Origin: [Scytonema hofmanni] UTEX 2349
GTDB lineage: Bacteria; Cyanobacteriota; Cyanobacteriia; Cyanobacteriales; Nostocaceae
NCBI RefSeq assembly: GCF_000582685.1
Contig: NZ_KK073768.1
Coordinates: 1,367,420 to 1,383,465 of the forward strand
DNA length: 16,046 nucleotides
Reading direction: 5' to 3'
The notes beneath the pieces were generated by a model that worked only from the letters and a program-made list of their open reading frames with translations, had not been told where the DNA came from and made no database searches. A program made the translations under genes and the position numbers. How positions within the stretch are numbered: the first letter of the stretch is position 1; every line of letters starts with the position of its first letter. This document shows positions 1 through 6,385 of this stretch, in pieces.

Positions 1-331
1 ATCGAGTGATGGCGAAACTTTCCCACACTTCTCTTACTGCAATTGCTATTACTTTTTTAGTGATGAATCTTTCTACTCACCTGTCGCGGGTTTTTTATGC
101 TTTTTTATGTCTATTTTTGAAAACTGCACCTTTTATGCAGTTTCGCATAACTGAAAATTATGATTTTGTTATTTATAAACAACAAAAGCTTATCTTTGAT
201 TTTACTTGAATAACTAGTCAACCCAAAAGAATTGCTTTTTCATACTTTTTCAGCAAACCCTAATTAGGTATGAGTTACGAATTTTTTGATTAGACGTTCC
301 ACTGGTTATCGAATTTTCTTATCAGAACCGT
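1..331. other. AT-rich stretch without a supported gene
   Basis: An open frame exists at 6-209 on the plus strand, but it has no visible ribosome binding site, begins at the window edge, has a low-complexity Phe/Leu-rich start and resembles no family I know, so it is not called. An 8-bp inverted repeat (AAACTGCA at 121-128, TGCAGTTT at 136-143) could form a small hairpin, but no T-run follows it. Nothing else is recognisable here. Confidence 0.5.
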
Positions 332-382
332 TGGGACGTAGACGGGATGAACTTTCTCCTATTTTACGCAGTGGATGATTAT
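332..382 (+). pseudogene. Remnant of a ParE-type toxin gene (C-terminal part)
   Basis: Bases 332-372 match 1610-1650 of the intact ParE gene in this window at 38 of 41 positions. The encoded peptide is GRRRDELSPILRS, identical to that part of the intact toxin. Directly after it an 8-base deletion (bases 1651-1658 of the intact copy have no counterpart) shifts the frame into stop codons, while GGATGATTAT continues to match. No coding frame survives on either side. This is a scrap of a second or third ParE copy lying just upstream of a ParD gene. Confidence 0.75.
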
Positions 383-434
383 AGGAAATTGCTAGAATAA
401 TAAAACGCTGGTAGTAAAAATGTACGATGAGCAA

Positions 435-698
435 ATGAATATATCGGTTGATCCTACTCACGAGCAATTTGTTATATCTAAAATTGAAAGCGGAAAATAC
501 GCGAACGCAGATGAAGTAATTGCTGCTGCATTGCAATTGTTGGAAGAACAGGAACAATATATTCTTTGGTTAAATGATACTCGCCAAAAAGTAGCAGTTG
601 GTTTGGAAGAAATTGAACGAGGTGATGTTCTAGATACCGAAGTTGTCATCAACCAACTCAAAGAGAAATTGCTTCAAAAACGCGAGGCTGAAACATGA
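435..698 (+). CDS. parD: ParD-type antitoxin (ribbon-helix-helix), partner toxin truncated
   Basis: This 87-residue protein is a type II antitoxin of the ParD/CopG kind. Such proteins neutralise a ParE toxin and repress their own operon through an N-terminal ribbon-helix-helix domain. The N-terminus (MNISVDPTHEQFVISKIESG) aligns residue by residue with the second ParD at 1191 (MSISLTPELEQFIQSQIASG), followed by KYANADEVIAAALQLLEEQE. The acidic and basic C-terminal half (GLEEIERGD, then a Lys-rich end) is the usual toxin-binding tail. I chose the ATG at 435 over the in-frame ATG at 420 because it matches the family N-terminus; neither has a strong ribosome binding site. The stop overlaps the ATG of the next ORF (ATGA, 695-698), as in a coupled antitoxin-toxin operon. 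Its toxin is truncated, so it may act as an orphan antitoxin. Confidence 0.85.
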   Translation: MNISVDPTHEQFVISKIESGKYANADEVIAAALQLLEEQEQYILWLNDTRQKVAVGLEEIERGDVLDTEVVINQLKEKLLQKREAET

Positions 699-811
699 GT
701 CGTTCCACTATCTCTCAAACTGCAAGCAGAGATTTGGTTGAGATTTTAGATTATTTTACAAATATTATTTTAGAGGCTTTGAAGACCCACTTACTTATAA
801 TGAGAATATAG
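695..811 (+). pseudogene. ParE-type toxin, truncated after 38 codons
   Basis: This ORF starts inside the stop of the upstream ParD (ATGA overlap) and encodes 38 residues. The start MSRSTISQTASRDLVEILDY resembles the beginning of ParE/RelE-superfamily toxins (beta strand, then a helix with DL.EI.DY). The intact toxin at 1465 has MGIYFVSPQAAQDLQEIHDY at the same place. Family members are about 95-100 residues; here the match ends around residue 28 and a TAG follows at 809-811. The core beta sheet and the C-terminal Arg/Tyr-containing region needed for toxicity are missing, so it should be inactive. It is too short to be picked up by a typical ORF length cut-off. Whether it was cut by deletion or insertion cannot be told from this copy alone. 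Confidence 0.75.
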
Positions 812-841
812 AAAAACACTAAAATAAAAACAGGTGTAATT

Positions 842-1123
842 ATGCAGGCTATTTTTTGGAGTGTTGAAGAAGTTGCTCAAAGAGCCAAACAATTTTACGA
901 GGGGATTCGTTCAGAGGTTGAACATGGTGATAATATTGGCAAGATGATTGTGATTGATGCTGAAACAGGCGAATATGGAATTGATAAAAGTGGTGTTGAA
1001 TCAGCATTAAGGTTAAAGCAGAAGAATCCCAACGCTAGATTATTTACTATGCGAATTGGCTATGATGTTGCGTTTAGTTTTGGTGGTGCTTCTATTCTAC
1101 GAGACCATACGCGAACGCAATGA
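842..1123 (+). CDS. Small conserved-looking protein of unknown function in the toxin-antitoxin cluster
   Basis: This 93-residue acidic protein starts at an ATG preceded by AGGTG six bases upstream, a plausible ribosome binding site. The sequence has an N-terminal helix (VEEVAQRAKQFYEGIRSEVE), then GKMIVIDAETGEYGID, a helix around SGVESALRLKQKNP, and a final ARLFTMRIGYDVAFSFGG. The pattern resembles small cyanobacterial proteins that accompany toxin or retropepsin-like partners, but I recognise no named family and assign no function. It lies between a broken ParDE pair and an intact one on the same strand, 30 bases after the truncated toxin ends and 67 bases before the next ParD. It may be a cargo gene or antitoxin-like gene of the cluster. 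The C-terminal residues HTRTQ may be non-native read-through, since the recognisable part ends at GGAS. Confidence 0.65.
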   Translation: MQAIFWSVEEVAQRAKQFYEGIRSEVEHGDNIGKMIVIDAETGEYGIDKSGVESALRLKQKNPNARLFTMRIGYDVAFSFGGASILRDHTRTQ

Positions 1124-1158
1124 CAGGAAAGAAAAGCGATCGCAATATCCCCAACACT

Positions 1159-1189
1159 TATTTTCACGCAATCAAGTAGGATTCCTATA
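1159..1189. repeat. Copy 1 of a 31-bp dispersed repeat (TTTTCACGCAATC...)
   Basis: Bases 1159-1189 match 2111-2141 in the same orientation at 27 of 31 positions. The core contains CAATC and GATT(G/C) as an imperfect dyad. This copy sits immediately upstream of the intact ParD start, so it also forms the leader of the ParDE operon. The two copies enclose the ParDE pair as direct repeats. Confidence 0.7.
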
Positions 1190-1190
1190 T

Positions 1191-1457
1191 ATGAGTATCT
1201 CCCTGACTCCTGAATTAGAGCAATTTATCCAAAGTCAAATTGCTAGCGGTAAATATGCTTCGACTGAGGACGTGATTATTGCAGGTATTAAACTACTGGA
1301 GGAAAGGGAAAGGATTTATAAGGGTAGATTTGAGGAATTGAAACGGGAAATTGCCATCGGAGTAGAACAACTCGAACGTGGGGAACGACTTGACGGTAGA
1401 GAAGTAATTGAAAAACTGCGTCAGAAAAACCAAGCAATGAGAAAAGCTGAGGCGTAG
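1191..1457 (+). CDS. parD: ParD-type antitoxin of an intact ParDE pair
   Basis: This 88-residue antitoxin should bind and inhibit the ParE toxin encoded 7 bases downstream and repress the operon promoter. Residues 1-45 (MSISLTPELEQFIQSQIASG, then KYASTEDVIIAGIKLLEERE) are the typical ParD ribbon-helix-helix DNA-binding domain, with the beta strand at ISLTPE and the two helices after it. Residues 46-88 are charged (EELKREIAIGVEQLERGERL, then a Lys/Arg-rich end) and form the toxin-binding tail. The start at 1191 was chosen over longer in-frame starts back to 1056 because it begins exactly at the family N-terminus and has AGGA at 1178-1181. The upstream extension overlaps the end of the previous gene in another frame and is not family-like. 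It is a diverged paralogue of the ParD at 435. Confidence 0.9.
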   Translation: MSISLTPELEQFIQSQIASGKYASTEDVIIAGIKLLEERERIYKGRFEELKREIAIGVEQLERGERLDGREVIEKLRQKNQAMRKAEA

Positions 1458-1464
1458 TATATTA

Positions 1465-1764
1465 ATGGGCATTTACTTTGTATCACCTCAAGCAGCGCAA
1501 GATTTGCAAGAAATTCACGATTATTTGTTCGTAAAAAATCCAGATACAGCTAACAAGTTTTTGGATGCTATGGCTCAAAAGTTTGAGATACTGGCAAATT
1601 TCCCCAATATGGGACGCAGACGTGATGAACTTTCTCCGATTTTACGCAGTTTCCCTGTGGATGATTATTTAATTTTTTATCGTCCCATTGCAGATGGAAT
1701 TGAAATTACACGAGTTGTTAGTGGATATCGGGATTTGGATGCATTGTTTGATCAAGAGTCATAG
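1465..1764 (+). CDS. parE: ParE-type toxin (RelE/ParE superfamily)
   Basis: This 99-residue protein has full family length. It starts MGIYFVSPQAAQDLQEIHDY, continues through a helix carrying FLDAMAQKFEILANFPNMG, then the conserved core GRRRDELSPILRSFPVDDY, LIFYRP, and ends with ITRVVSGYRDLDALF. The pattern FP.MG..R.EL...LRSFPV..YLIFYR..... I.RV..G.RDL is typical of ParE/RelE-superfamily toxins. ParE members poison DNA gyrase and RelE-like members cut mRNA; the ParD-type partner favours the ParE branch, but the target cannot be proved from sequence. The gene follows its antitoxin by 7 bases, consistent with a two-gene operon and translational coupling. No strong ribosome binding site of its own is visible. 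It converges on the caspase-hydrolase gene, which ends at 2149. Confidence 0.9.
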   Translation: MGIYFVSPQAAQDLQEIHDYLFVKNPDTANKFLDAMAQKFEILANFPNMGRRRDELSPILRSFPVDDYLIFYRPIADGIEITRVVSGYRDLDALFDQES

Positions 1765-1985
1765 ATTGCACTCCTATATCATTACAAGCCAAGCAAAAAC
1801 ATGTAATTGACAAATAGCGATCGCCTAAATATTAAGTAAGGGAACACCAAAAAATAAATTACCCAATAAACATTGATTGGTACTAATTTACGTAATTCTT
1901 ACCAAACCTACAAATGTAAAAATGGCGATTCCGCAAAAATACTATACAATCCGGTTTGATTGATGAACACGCATTATTGTTTGTA

Positions 1986-2057
1986 GGGTGTGTTAGCGCA
2001 GAAAGTACGGCACTATTTTTAAGGGGAGGAGTGCGTTACGATGTTCCGTCTAACACA
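1986..2057. repeat. Decayed cyanobacterial GGGTGTGTTAGCG-type palindromic repeat
   Basis: GGGTGTGTTAG at 1986-1996 is the near reverse complement of CTAACACAACG at 2047-2057, and TGTGTTAGCGCAG followed by GTGCGTTACG resembles a palindromic repeat I associate with Nostoc-type genomes. The arms are about 50 bases apart and the centre is altered (GAAAGTACGGC, then a G-rich run), so this is probably a degenerate copy. The link to a known repeat family is from memory and unchecked. Confidence 0.45.
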
Positions 2058-2110
2058 ACGAAGCCTAAAGGGGGAGGAACATCCACACCCCTTTTTGCCT
2101 TCCCTACGTA

Positions 2111-2141
2111 TATTTTCACGCAATCAAATCGGATTGCTGTA
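2111..2141. repeat. Copy 2 of the 31-bp dispersed repeat
   Basis: This is the direct-orientation match (27 of 31) to 1159-1189. Here the dyad is cleaner: CAATC, six bases, then GATTG. It lies just beyond the stop codon of the caspase-hydrolase gene. Confidence 0.7.
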
Positions 2142-2148
2142 GTTAGAG

Positions 2149-5100
2149 TCAGTGTTTGTTAACAGCTACAGTTTGACTGCTTCGGGTTTGAGTAGTTGGC
2201 TGTGGTTGGGGAGAACGATTCCGCAAAATAGAGACAGCAACACCTGCTATAAATAATGCAATTATTGTAATAATTGCGCTACTAATTAGCAGTGGATTTT
2301 GGGTTTTTGAGGGAGTCTCAGCTGGTTTTGGTGTGGTGTTTTGTTCAGGTTCTGCAATCTCGGCATTTGTAGCTGATGCTGCTGGTGGTTGATTTTCCGG
2401 ATGGGGAAATTCGTAAAGCGCTCTAGATAGTGCAGCTAACCCGGCAGGATGAGTAAAGTAGGTGAGGTGATCGCAAGCGGCATCGGGTGGTAATATTCTT
2501 GGTTGAGGCTTACGCTTAGAATTAACGCTCTTGATACTAGCCAAAGTCACCGCTATATCATTCGGCTGAGTAAAAAACGCCATATCTACAACTTTATTTA
2601 CAGATGCACCAAACATTCTATCCATCAGTTGTTTGAGTGGATTGATTTGTTTATCTGCTTGCAGTGCCATAGCTGTAGGCATCACCGATCTGTCACCGGC
2701 AATAATTGTATAAAGAACACCAGGATCGGGATTTTCGGCAAGCTGTTTCAAAATAGGTGAATCTGGCTGCATTTGCTCCAGAGAGTTATCATTATTTTCC
2801 AGAACTTTCAGCAACTCTGCTACTATTTTTGTGGGCCAAACTATTGTCGAAAGTTGATTCAACCCGATACCAAGAGCGGTAAAAACCCAATCCTGTATAG
2901 CTGCCCAAGGTGAACCTGCATTTGGTGTGCCTAACATAATTAAGTGTTGCACAACTTGATTGCCACCTTCGCGTTCGATAAACCAGCGAGAAACCAAACC
3001 ACCCATTGAGTGAGCAACAATATGCAATTGTTTACCGTGGTTTGCTCCCAAGCCAATTTCTTGCAATTTTTCCCCTAAAAACTTGGCGTTTTCTTCAATT
3101 GTAGTTTTGATATTTTCATAGTCAAATGCCAAAACTACGTCATAACGCTCTTTAATTGAAAGCAGTTTTCCCTCGACTTCCACAAAAGCGTGATTAACGC
3201 TGGGAACCATACTTGCAGTGTCACCAACAATTCCATGAACGTAGAGGATAATTTTCTTTGCTTGCGCTACTCGCGCTTTAATTATCTCCTTATCTTTTTG
3301 GTAGGTTACTTTGTCTTTTTCGTCAACTTCAGCTATGGCTAAAATTGGATATTCAAATGGACTTCCTAGTTTTTGGCTAACTATTCTTTCAAAGAAAATC
3401 CGAATTGATCCGTTTATGCTGCGAGTACTGATTGTTGGCTTTGGCAACCTTTCTAAGCTAATTTTCGTTTTGCCATCTGCCACTTGCGAACCTCTTCCTA
3501 ATGGTAAGAAAAACTGTCCATCATAAGCAAACGGTAAAAGATGTTCATTCTCTGCTAATTGAGTATCAACTAGTAATTCTAGTGGTGCTGCTGCTGTAAC
3601 AACAGTGTGATCTACCACGTCACTTAACTCTAAAGCACTCAAGCCGGGATCGCTACCTCGGCTAGTAGTAAATTGAAAGGATTCAGTAAAACGAGGTTGT
3701 TGGCGCAAAATCGCAGGTAAAATTAAATTGCCTAAATCTCTGCTTGCTTGCGGTACAGTGCTGAGATTAACTTTTGCTTGTAAACTCGGATGTGGCTGTA
3801 CTTCAACTACACCATTTTGTAATGGGATGCTACTATCAGATTGAATTGCTCTGGCATCTTGCGGACGGATTATGGTCAGAGTAACTTCTCGTGTCATCCA
3901 ATCATCATTATTACCTTTGTTTCTCACAGCTTCGCGACTATTAACACCTGCCATTAAATTATTAAAAGTGCTTTGATTTTCTCCGAGTGAACGAGTTTTA
4001 GAAACTGGTGTTAATCCATCTTGCTGAAGAACGTTGGCATCAAATTCAGTTGTGCTAACAATCAGCTTGAATATATCTTTGTATTCTGTAATTCCCTGTT
4101 CCAAAAATGCATCGGGAATGCAAAAGCCCAAATCATCAAAACTGAGAATTGTGTTGCTTTCTTCGGAATTCTTGGGTGCAATTCTAATGCTACTTTTCTG
4201 GTCGAAAAACGGAACATCAACAGCGTAGCTTTCGGAAAGGTCTAGTACGTTGCAGTAAAGAACTTTATCGCTATTATTCGTTAGTTTTATTTGGATACCT
4301 GGTGGCTTCCATTCATCACCTTCATAGGTGTATTCTACCCGCATTTCTGATGATGATATTTGAGAATTATCCGCTCCGGGAGTAATTTCTTGCTGTCCAG
4401 AAAGGAGAATAATCTCCATTGTGACATCATCGGGTTTGAGGCGACTAGTAGGAGGACTCTGAAGTTCAAGAATGTTAGTCCAACGTGCGATATGTTCCAA
4501 ACGCAGAATTGCTGTGGCGGCATTTTCTGGGGTATAATCTGCTTGATTTGAATTTTCTGGAATTGCTTCTACTAAAGGACGCTCATCTTGTGGCTGTGTA
4601 ATCCAATACTGATTGTTGCGGGCTACTAACTGGTAATCTGCGTCTGTAGGTTCGTCTACTTGACTGACATACAATGAAGGTTGAGCATTGAGTGTAGATG
4701 TTTGTAATGCAAGTTTTGCTAATTCTACGCCTGCTGCTTCACCTTTTATGTAAACTTTTAATGGCGGTAATGGTAAACTTGTAACTACTGCCCAATAAGT
4801 TTCAGTTTCAGATAAGCGATCGCCAGCTTTGCTAATTTCTACTTTGCTGCGTTGCGGTAATACTTGCGTAACTCGTGCTTCACCTAAAGCTTGGGAAAGT
4901 TCACTTAACTGTTCTAAACTACTTGCGGCAGGAAAAATTGCTAATAAAGTATCTCCACCTTTGGAGGGTTTGGGAATACCGTGTAAAGCACCTGCGTCAA
5001 TTATCCAACTATTATCGTTCTGGCTGCGGGTCAAGGTAAAGTAATTAGGACGCTCTTTGATTGCACCACCTAAGAAAGGTTGGTCTAAATCTTTCGGATT

Positions 5101-5964
5101 TGTGGCTTCTACTTGGGGTGATTGTTCCTTAACTTTACCAGTTACCAACGCATTGAGATTTCTCGCTAAATCTCGATAAGTCATGCTACTATTAGTGCGC
5201 CGGAGAGTTTGTAATAAGAAGTAAGAAAAAGCTCCTCTAGGTTGACCGTCGTCTCCTTTGTATTCTTTCGCCAACTCATAATCACGACAAGCGGAAAACA
5301 TGACGTGTTTGCCTTTTGGCAATAGTACCCCAGTTCTTTTCGCATCTAAGGTACGTGAAGAATTCAATAATTCATTTAATGCTGTTGTGTCTTCCGCAAA
5401 AATAAAGCTGCTTAACGGACGTTCTCGTGAGTCTATAGGAGAACGACGCACTCTAATTTCTGGTGATAAATCTCTGGTTCCCGAACCTGAGTGACAGCAG
5501 TCGAGAATGATGACGACATGAGGGTTATTCTCTGCAACTTTCGAGATTAGATAGGCTATTTCTTTATCTGCTAAGTCTCGACCATTTGCTGTACGGCTAT
5601 CGTAGCAAACTAAGCTTTCATCTAAACGATCTGGTTCTAAATGCCAAAATTCTTCTGGTGCTTTCTCTTGAGCGCCATGACCTGCATAATAAAACAAGAC
5701 TACATCTTCACTGTCAGAATGACACAGATGCTGTAAAAAGCCGTTGATCACTGCTTGACGAGTAGCTTGTTCATTGGTGAGTATCCAAGATTGGTTAGTG
5801 GGTTCAACTAGTTTCCATTCTCCATCTTTAGTGAGGCGATCGCGCAAATAAGCTTCTACCGCTTTGATGTCATTAACACAACCTTTCAATGAGGGAATTT
5901 GTTGTGTAGATGTTGGATCGTATTCGTCAATACCAACCAAAAGTGCGTAAATGTTGTTAGCCAT
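2149..5964 (-). CDS. Caspase-like protease fused to an alpha/beta-hydrolase, with a tail transmembrane helix
   Basis: This 1271-residue protein has three recognisable parts. Residues 1-300 are a caspase-like (peptidase C14, metacaspase/orthocaspase type) domain: ALLVGIDEY near the start, the catalytic His96 in YYAGHG and Cys157 in ILDCCHSG. An Arg-rich loop follows at 171-182, a possible self-cleavage site since these proteases prefer Arg/Lys, and then FSACRDYELA and GAFSYFLLQTL of the small subunit region. Residues 895-1180 are an alpha/beta-hydrolase of the lipase/PGAP1-like kind: oxyanion motif YVHGIVG at 908, nucleophile Ser986 in VAHSMGG, GTPNAGSP at 1012, with Asp1136 and His1166 as likely triad partners. 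Residues 1225-1247 form one hydrophobic helix followed by a short basic tail, after a Pro/Ala/Glu-rich linker; no signal peptide is present, so it is probably tail-anchored. The middle (300-890) is not firmly assigned; 545-650 looks like a beta-sandwich of the DUF4384 type. AGGG six bases before the ATG is a good ribosome binding site. It is probably transcribed alone. A cell-death or defence role is inferred only. Confidence 0.88.
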   Translation of the reverse strand: MANNIYALLVGIDEYDPTSTQQIPSLKGCVNDIKAVEAYLRDRLTKDGEWKLVEPTNQSWILTNEQATRQAVINGFLQHLCHSDSEDVVLFYYAGHGAQEKAPEEFWHLEPDRLDESLVCYDSRTANGRDLADKEIAYLISKVAENNPHVVIILDCCHSGSGTRDLSPEIRVRRSPIDSRERPLSSFIFAEDTTALNELLNSSRTLDAKRTGVLLPKGKHVMFSACRDYELAKEYKGDDGQPRGAFSYFLLQTLRRTNSSMTYRDLARNLNALVTGKVKEQSPQVEATNPKDLDQPFLGGAIKERPNYFTLTRSQNDNSWIIDAGALHGIPKPSKGGDTLLAIFPAASSLEQLSELSQALGEARVTQVLPQRSKVEISKAGDRLSETETYWAVVTSLPLPPLKVYIKGEAAGVELAKLALQTSTLNAQPSLYVSQVDEPTDADYQLVARNNQYWITQPQDERPLVEAIPENSNQADYTPENAATAILRLEHIARWTNILELQSPPTSRLKPDDVTMEIILLSGQQEITPGADNSQISSSEMRVEYTYEGDEWKPPGIQIKLTNNSDKVLYCNVLDLSESYAVDVPFFDQKSSIRIAPKNSEESNTILSFDDLGFCIPDAFLEQGITEYKDIFKLIVSTTEFDANVLQQDGLTPVSKTRSLGENQSTFNNLMAGVNSREAVRNKGNNDDWMTREVTLTIIRPQDARAIQSDSSIPLQNGVVEVQPHPSLQAKVNLSTVPQASRDLGNLILPAILRQQPRFTESFQFTTSRGSDPGLSALELSDVVDHTVVTAAAPLELLVDTQLAENEHLLPFAYDGQFFLPLGRGSQVADGKTKISLERLPKPTISTRSINGSIRIFFERIVSQKLGSPFEYPILAIAEVDEKDKVTYQKDKEIIKARVAQAKKIILYVHGIVGDTASMVPSVNHAFVEVEGKLLSIKERYDVVLAFDYENIKTTIEENAKFLGEKLQEIGLGANHGKQLHIVAHSMGGLVSRWFIEREGGNQVVQHLIMLGTPNAGSPWAAIQDWVFTALGIGLNQLSTIVWPTKIVAELLKVLENNDNSLEQMQPDSPILKQLAENPDPGVLYTIIAGDRSVMPTAMALQADKQINPLKQLMDRMFGASVNKVVDMAFFTQPNDIAVTLASIKSVNSKRKPQPRILPPDAACDHLTYFTHPAGLAALSRALYEFPHPENQPPAASATNAEIAEPEQNTTPKPAETPSKTQNPLLISSAIITIIALFIAGVAVSILRNRSPQPQPTTQTRSSQTVAVNKH

Positions 5965-6107
5965 GTTTACCCTACTTTATGGAACTTTTTGACATCCTAG
6001 TTTTGCTACGGTTGCATTTTTTGTAGCAAACCTACATACAATCTCAATAGGTTTCAGCACAATCAAATTATGCACTTTATAGACATAAGAAGTGAAAAAT
6101 AATGTAG

Positions 6108-6128
6108 AGACGTAGCATTGCTACGTCT
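6108..6128. repeat. GTAGAGACG-family palindrome, copy 1
   Basis: AGACGTAGCA and TGCTACGTCT form perfect 10-bp arms around a single T, preceded by GTAG. The same 21 bases occur identically at 11596-11616, where the CTCTAC extension is on the other side. Two more members with other centres lie at 9854-9882 and 15052-15126. Confidence 0.8.
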
Positions 6129-6182
6129 TTTAGATTGCTAATTTGATAAATAACTTAAATAAACTTAAATAAAATTAATTTC

Positions 6183-6357
6183 GTAGATGTTTGAAAAGTT
6201 TTGGGCGAATATAATTCGCTACTACACAGGCAAAGTCCGCCTGCGCGGACTAACACAAAATCAAGGCTTTCTAACCCACGGAGGTGGGTTTTGTCTGTGT
6301 AGCCGCGATTTCCAATCGCCAAGGCTGTATTAATTGAGACTTTTCAAACACCCTCTA
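6183..6357. mobile_element. Nested inverted-repeat element, MITE-like, no coding capacity
   Basis: The outer ends form an imperfect terminal inverted repeat: TAGATGTTTGAAAAGT on the left and, reverse-complemented, TAGAGGGTGTTTGAAAAGT on the right. Inside are further arms, CTACACAGGCAAA (6222-6234) against TTTTGTCTGTGTAG (6289-6302), and two local hairpins: GTCCGC/GCGGAC (about 6235-6250) and AACCCA/TGGGTT (6273-6290). The GCGATT...AATCGC dyad lies at 6305-6319. No transposase is encoded, so any mobility would depend on an enzyme in trans. It may instead be a non-mobile dispersed palindrome; no clear target duplication was identified. Confidence 0.55.
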
Positions 6358-6360
6358 ATA

Positions 6361-6378
6361 TAAGCGATGAATCGCTTA
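6361..6378. repeat. TAAGCGAT dyad just beyond the binding-protein gene
   Basis: TAAGCGAT and ATCGCTTA form perfect 8-bp arms around GA, eight bases beyond the stop of the minus-strand lipoprotein gene. It could serve as a weak transcription end for that gene, but on the minus strand only TATATT follows rather than a T-run, so it is listed as a dyad, not a terminator. Confidence 0.45.
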
Positions 6379-6385
6379 CTACGAT

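Larger units (their letters stand above)
1765..2148. other. Convergent intergenic region with dispersed repeats
   Basis: This gap lies between the ends of parE (+) and the caspase-hydrolase gene (-). It contains a HIP1 site near 1817, a decayed repeat at 1986-2057 and the second copy of the 31-bp repeat at 2111-2141. An open frame at 1956-2162 is built from these repeats and is not called. No clear intrinsic terminator was seen for either gene. Confidence 0.6.
5965..6385. other. Intergenic region upstream of the caspase-hydrolase gene, filled with palindromic repeats
   Basis: This 421-base gap separates two minus-strand genes and must hold the promoter of the caspase-hydrolase gene, probably in the AT-rich 5985-6100 part; no convincing -35/-10 pair stood out. 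It also contains the palindrome at 6108-6128, the nested element at 6183-6357 and a dyad at 6361-6378. A 46-codon frame at 6188 on the plus strand is made entirely of the nested repeat and is not called. Confidence 0.6.

Noticed and set aside
6..209. Open frame of 67 codons at the window start
   Set aside because: No ribosome binding site can be seen, composition is low complexity and AT-driven, and it resembles no family.
1956..2162. Plus-strand open frame of 68 codons
   Set aside because: It is composed of the GTGTGTTAGCG-type repeat and the 31-bp repeat and overlaps the end of the caspase-hydrolase gene.
6188..6328. Plus-strand frame of 46 codons upstream of the caspase-hydrolase gene
   Set aside because: It lies wholly within the nested inverted-repeat element; the codons simply follow the palindromes.
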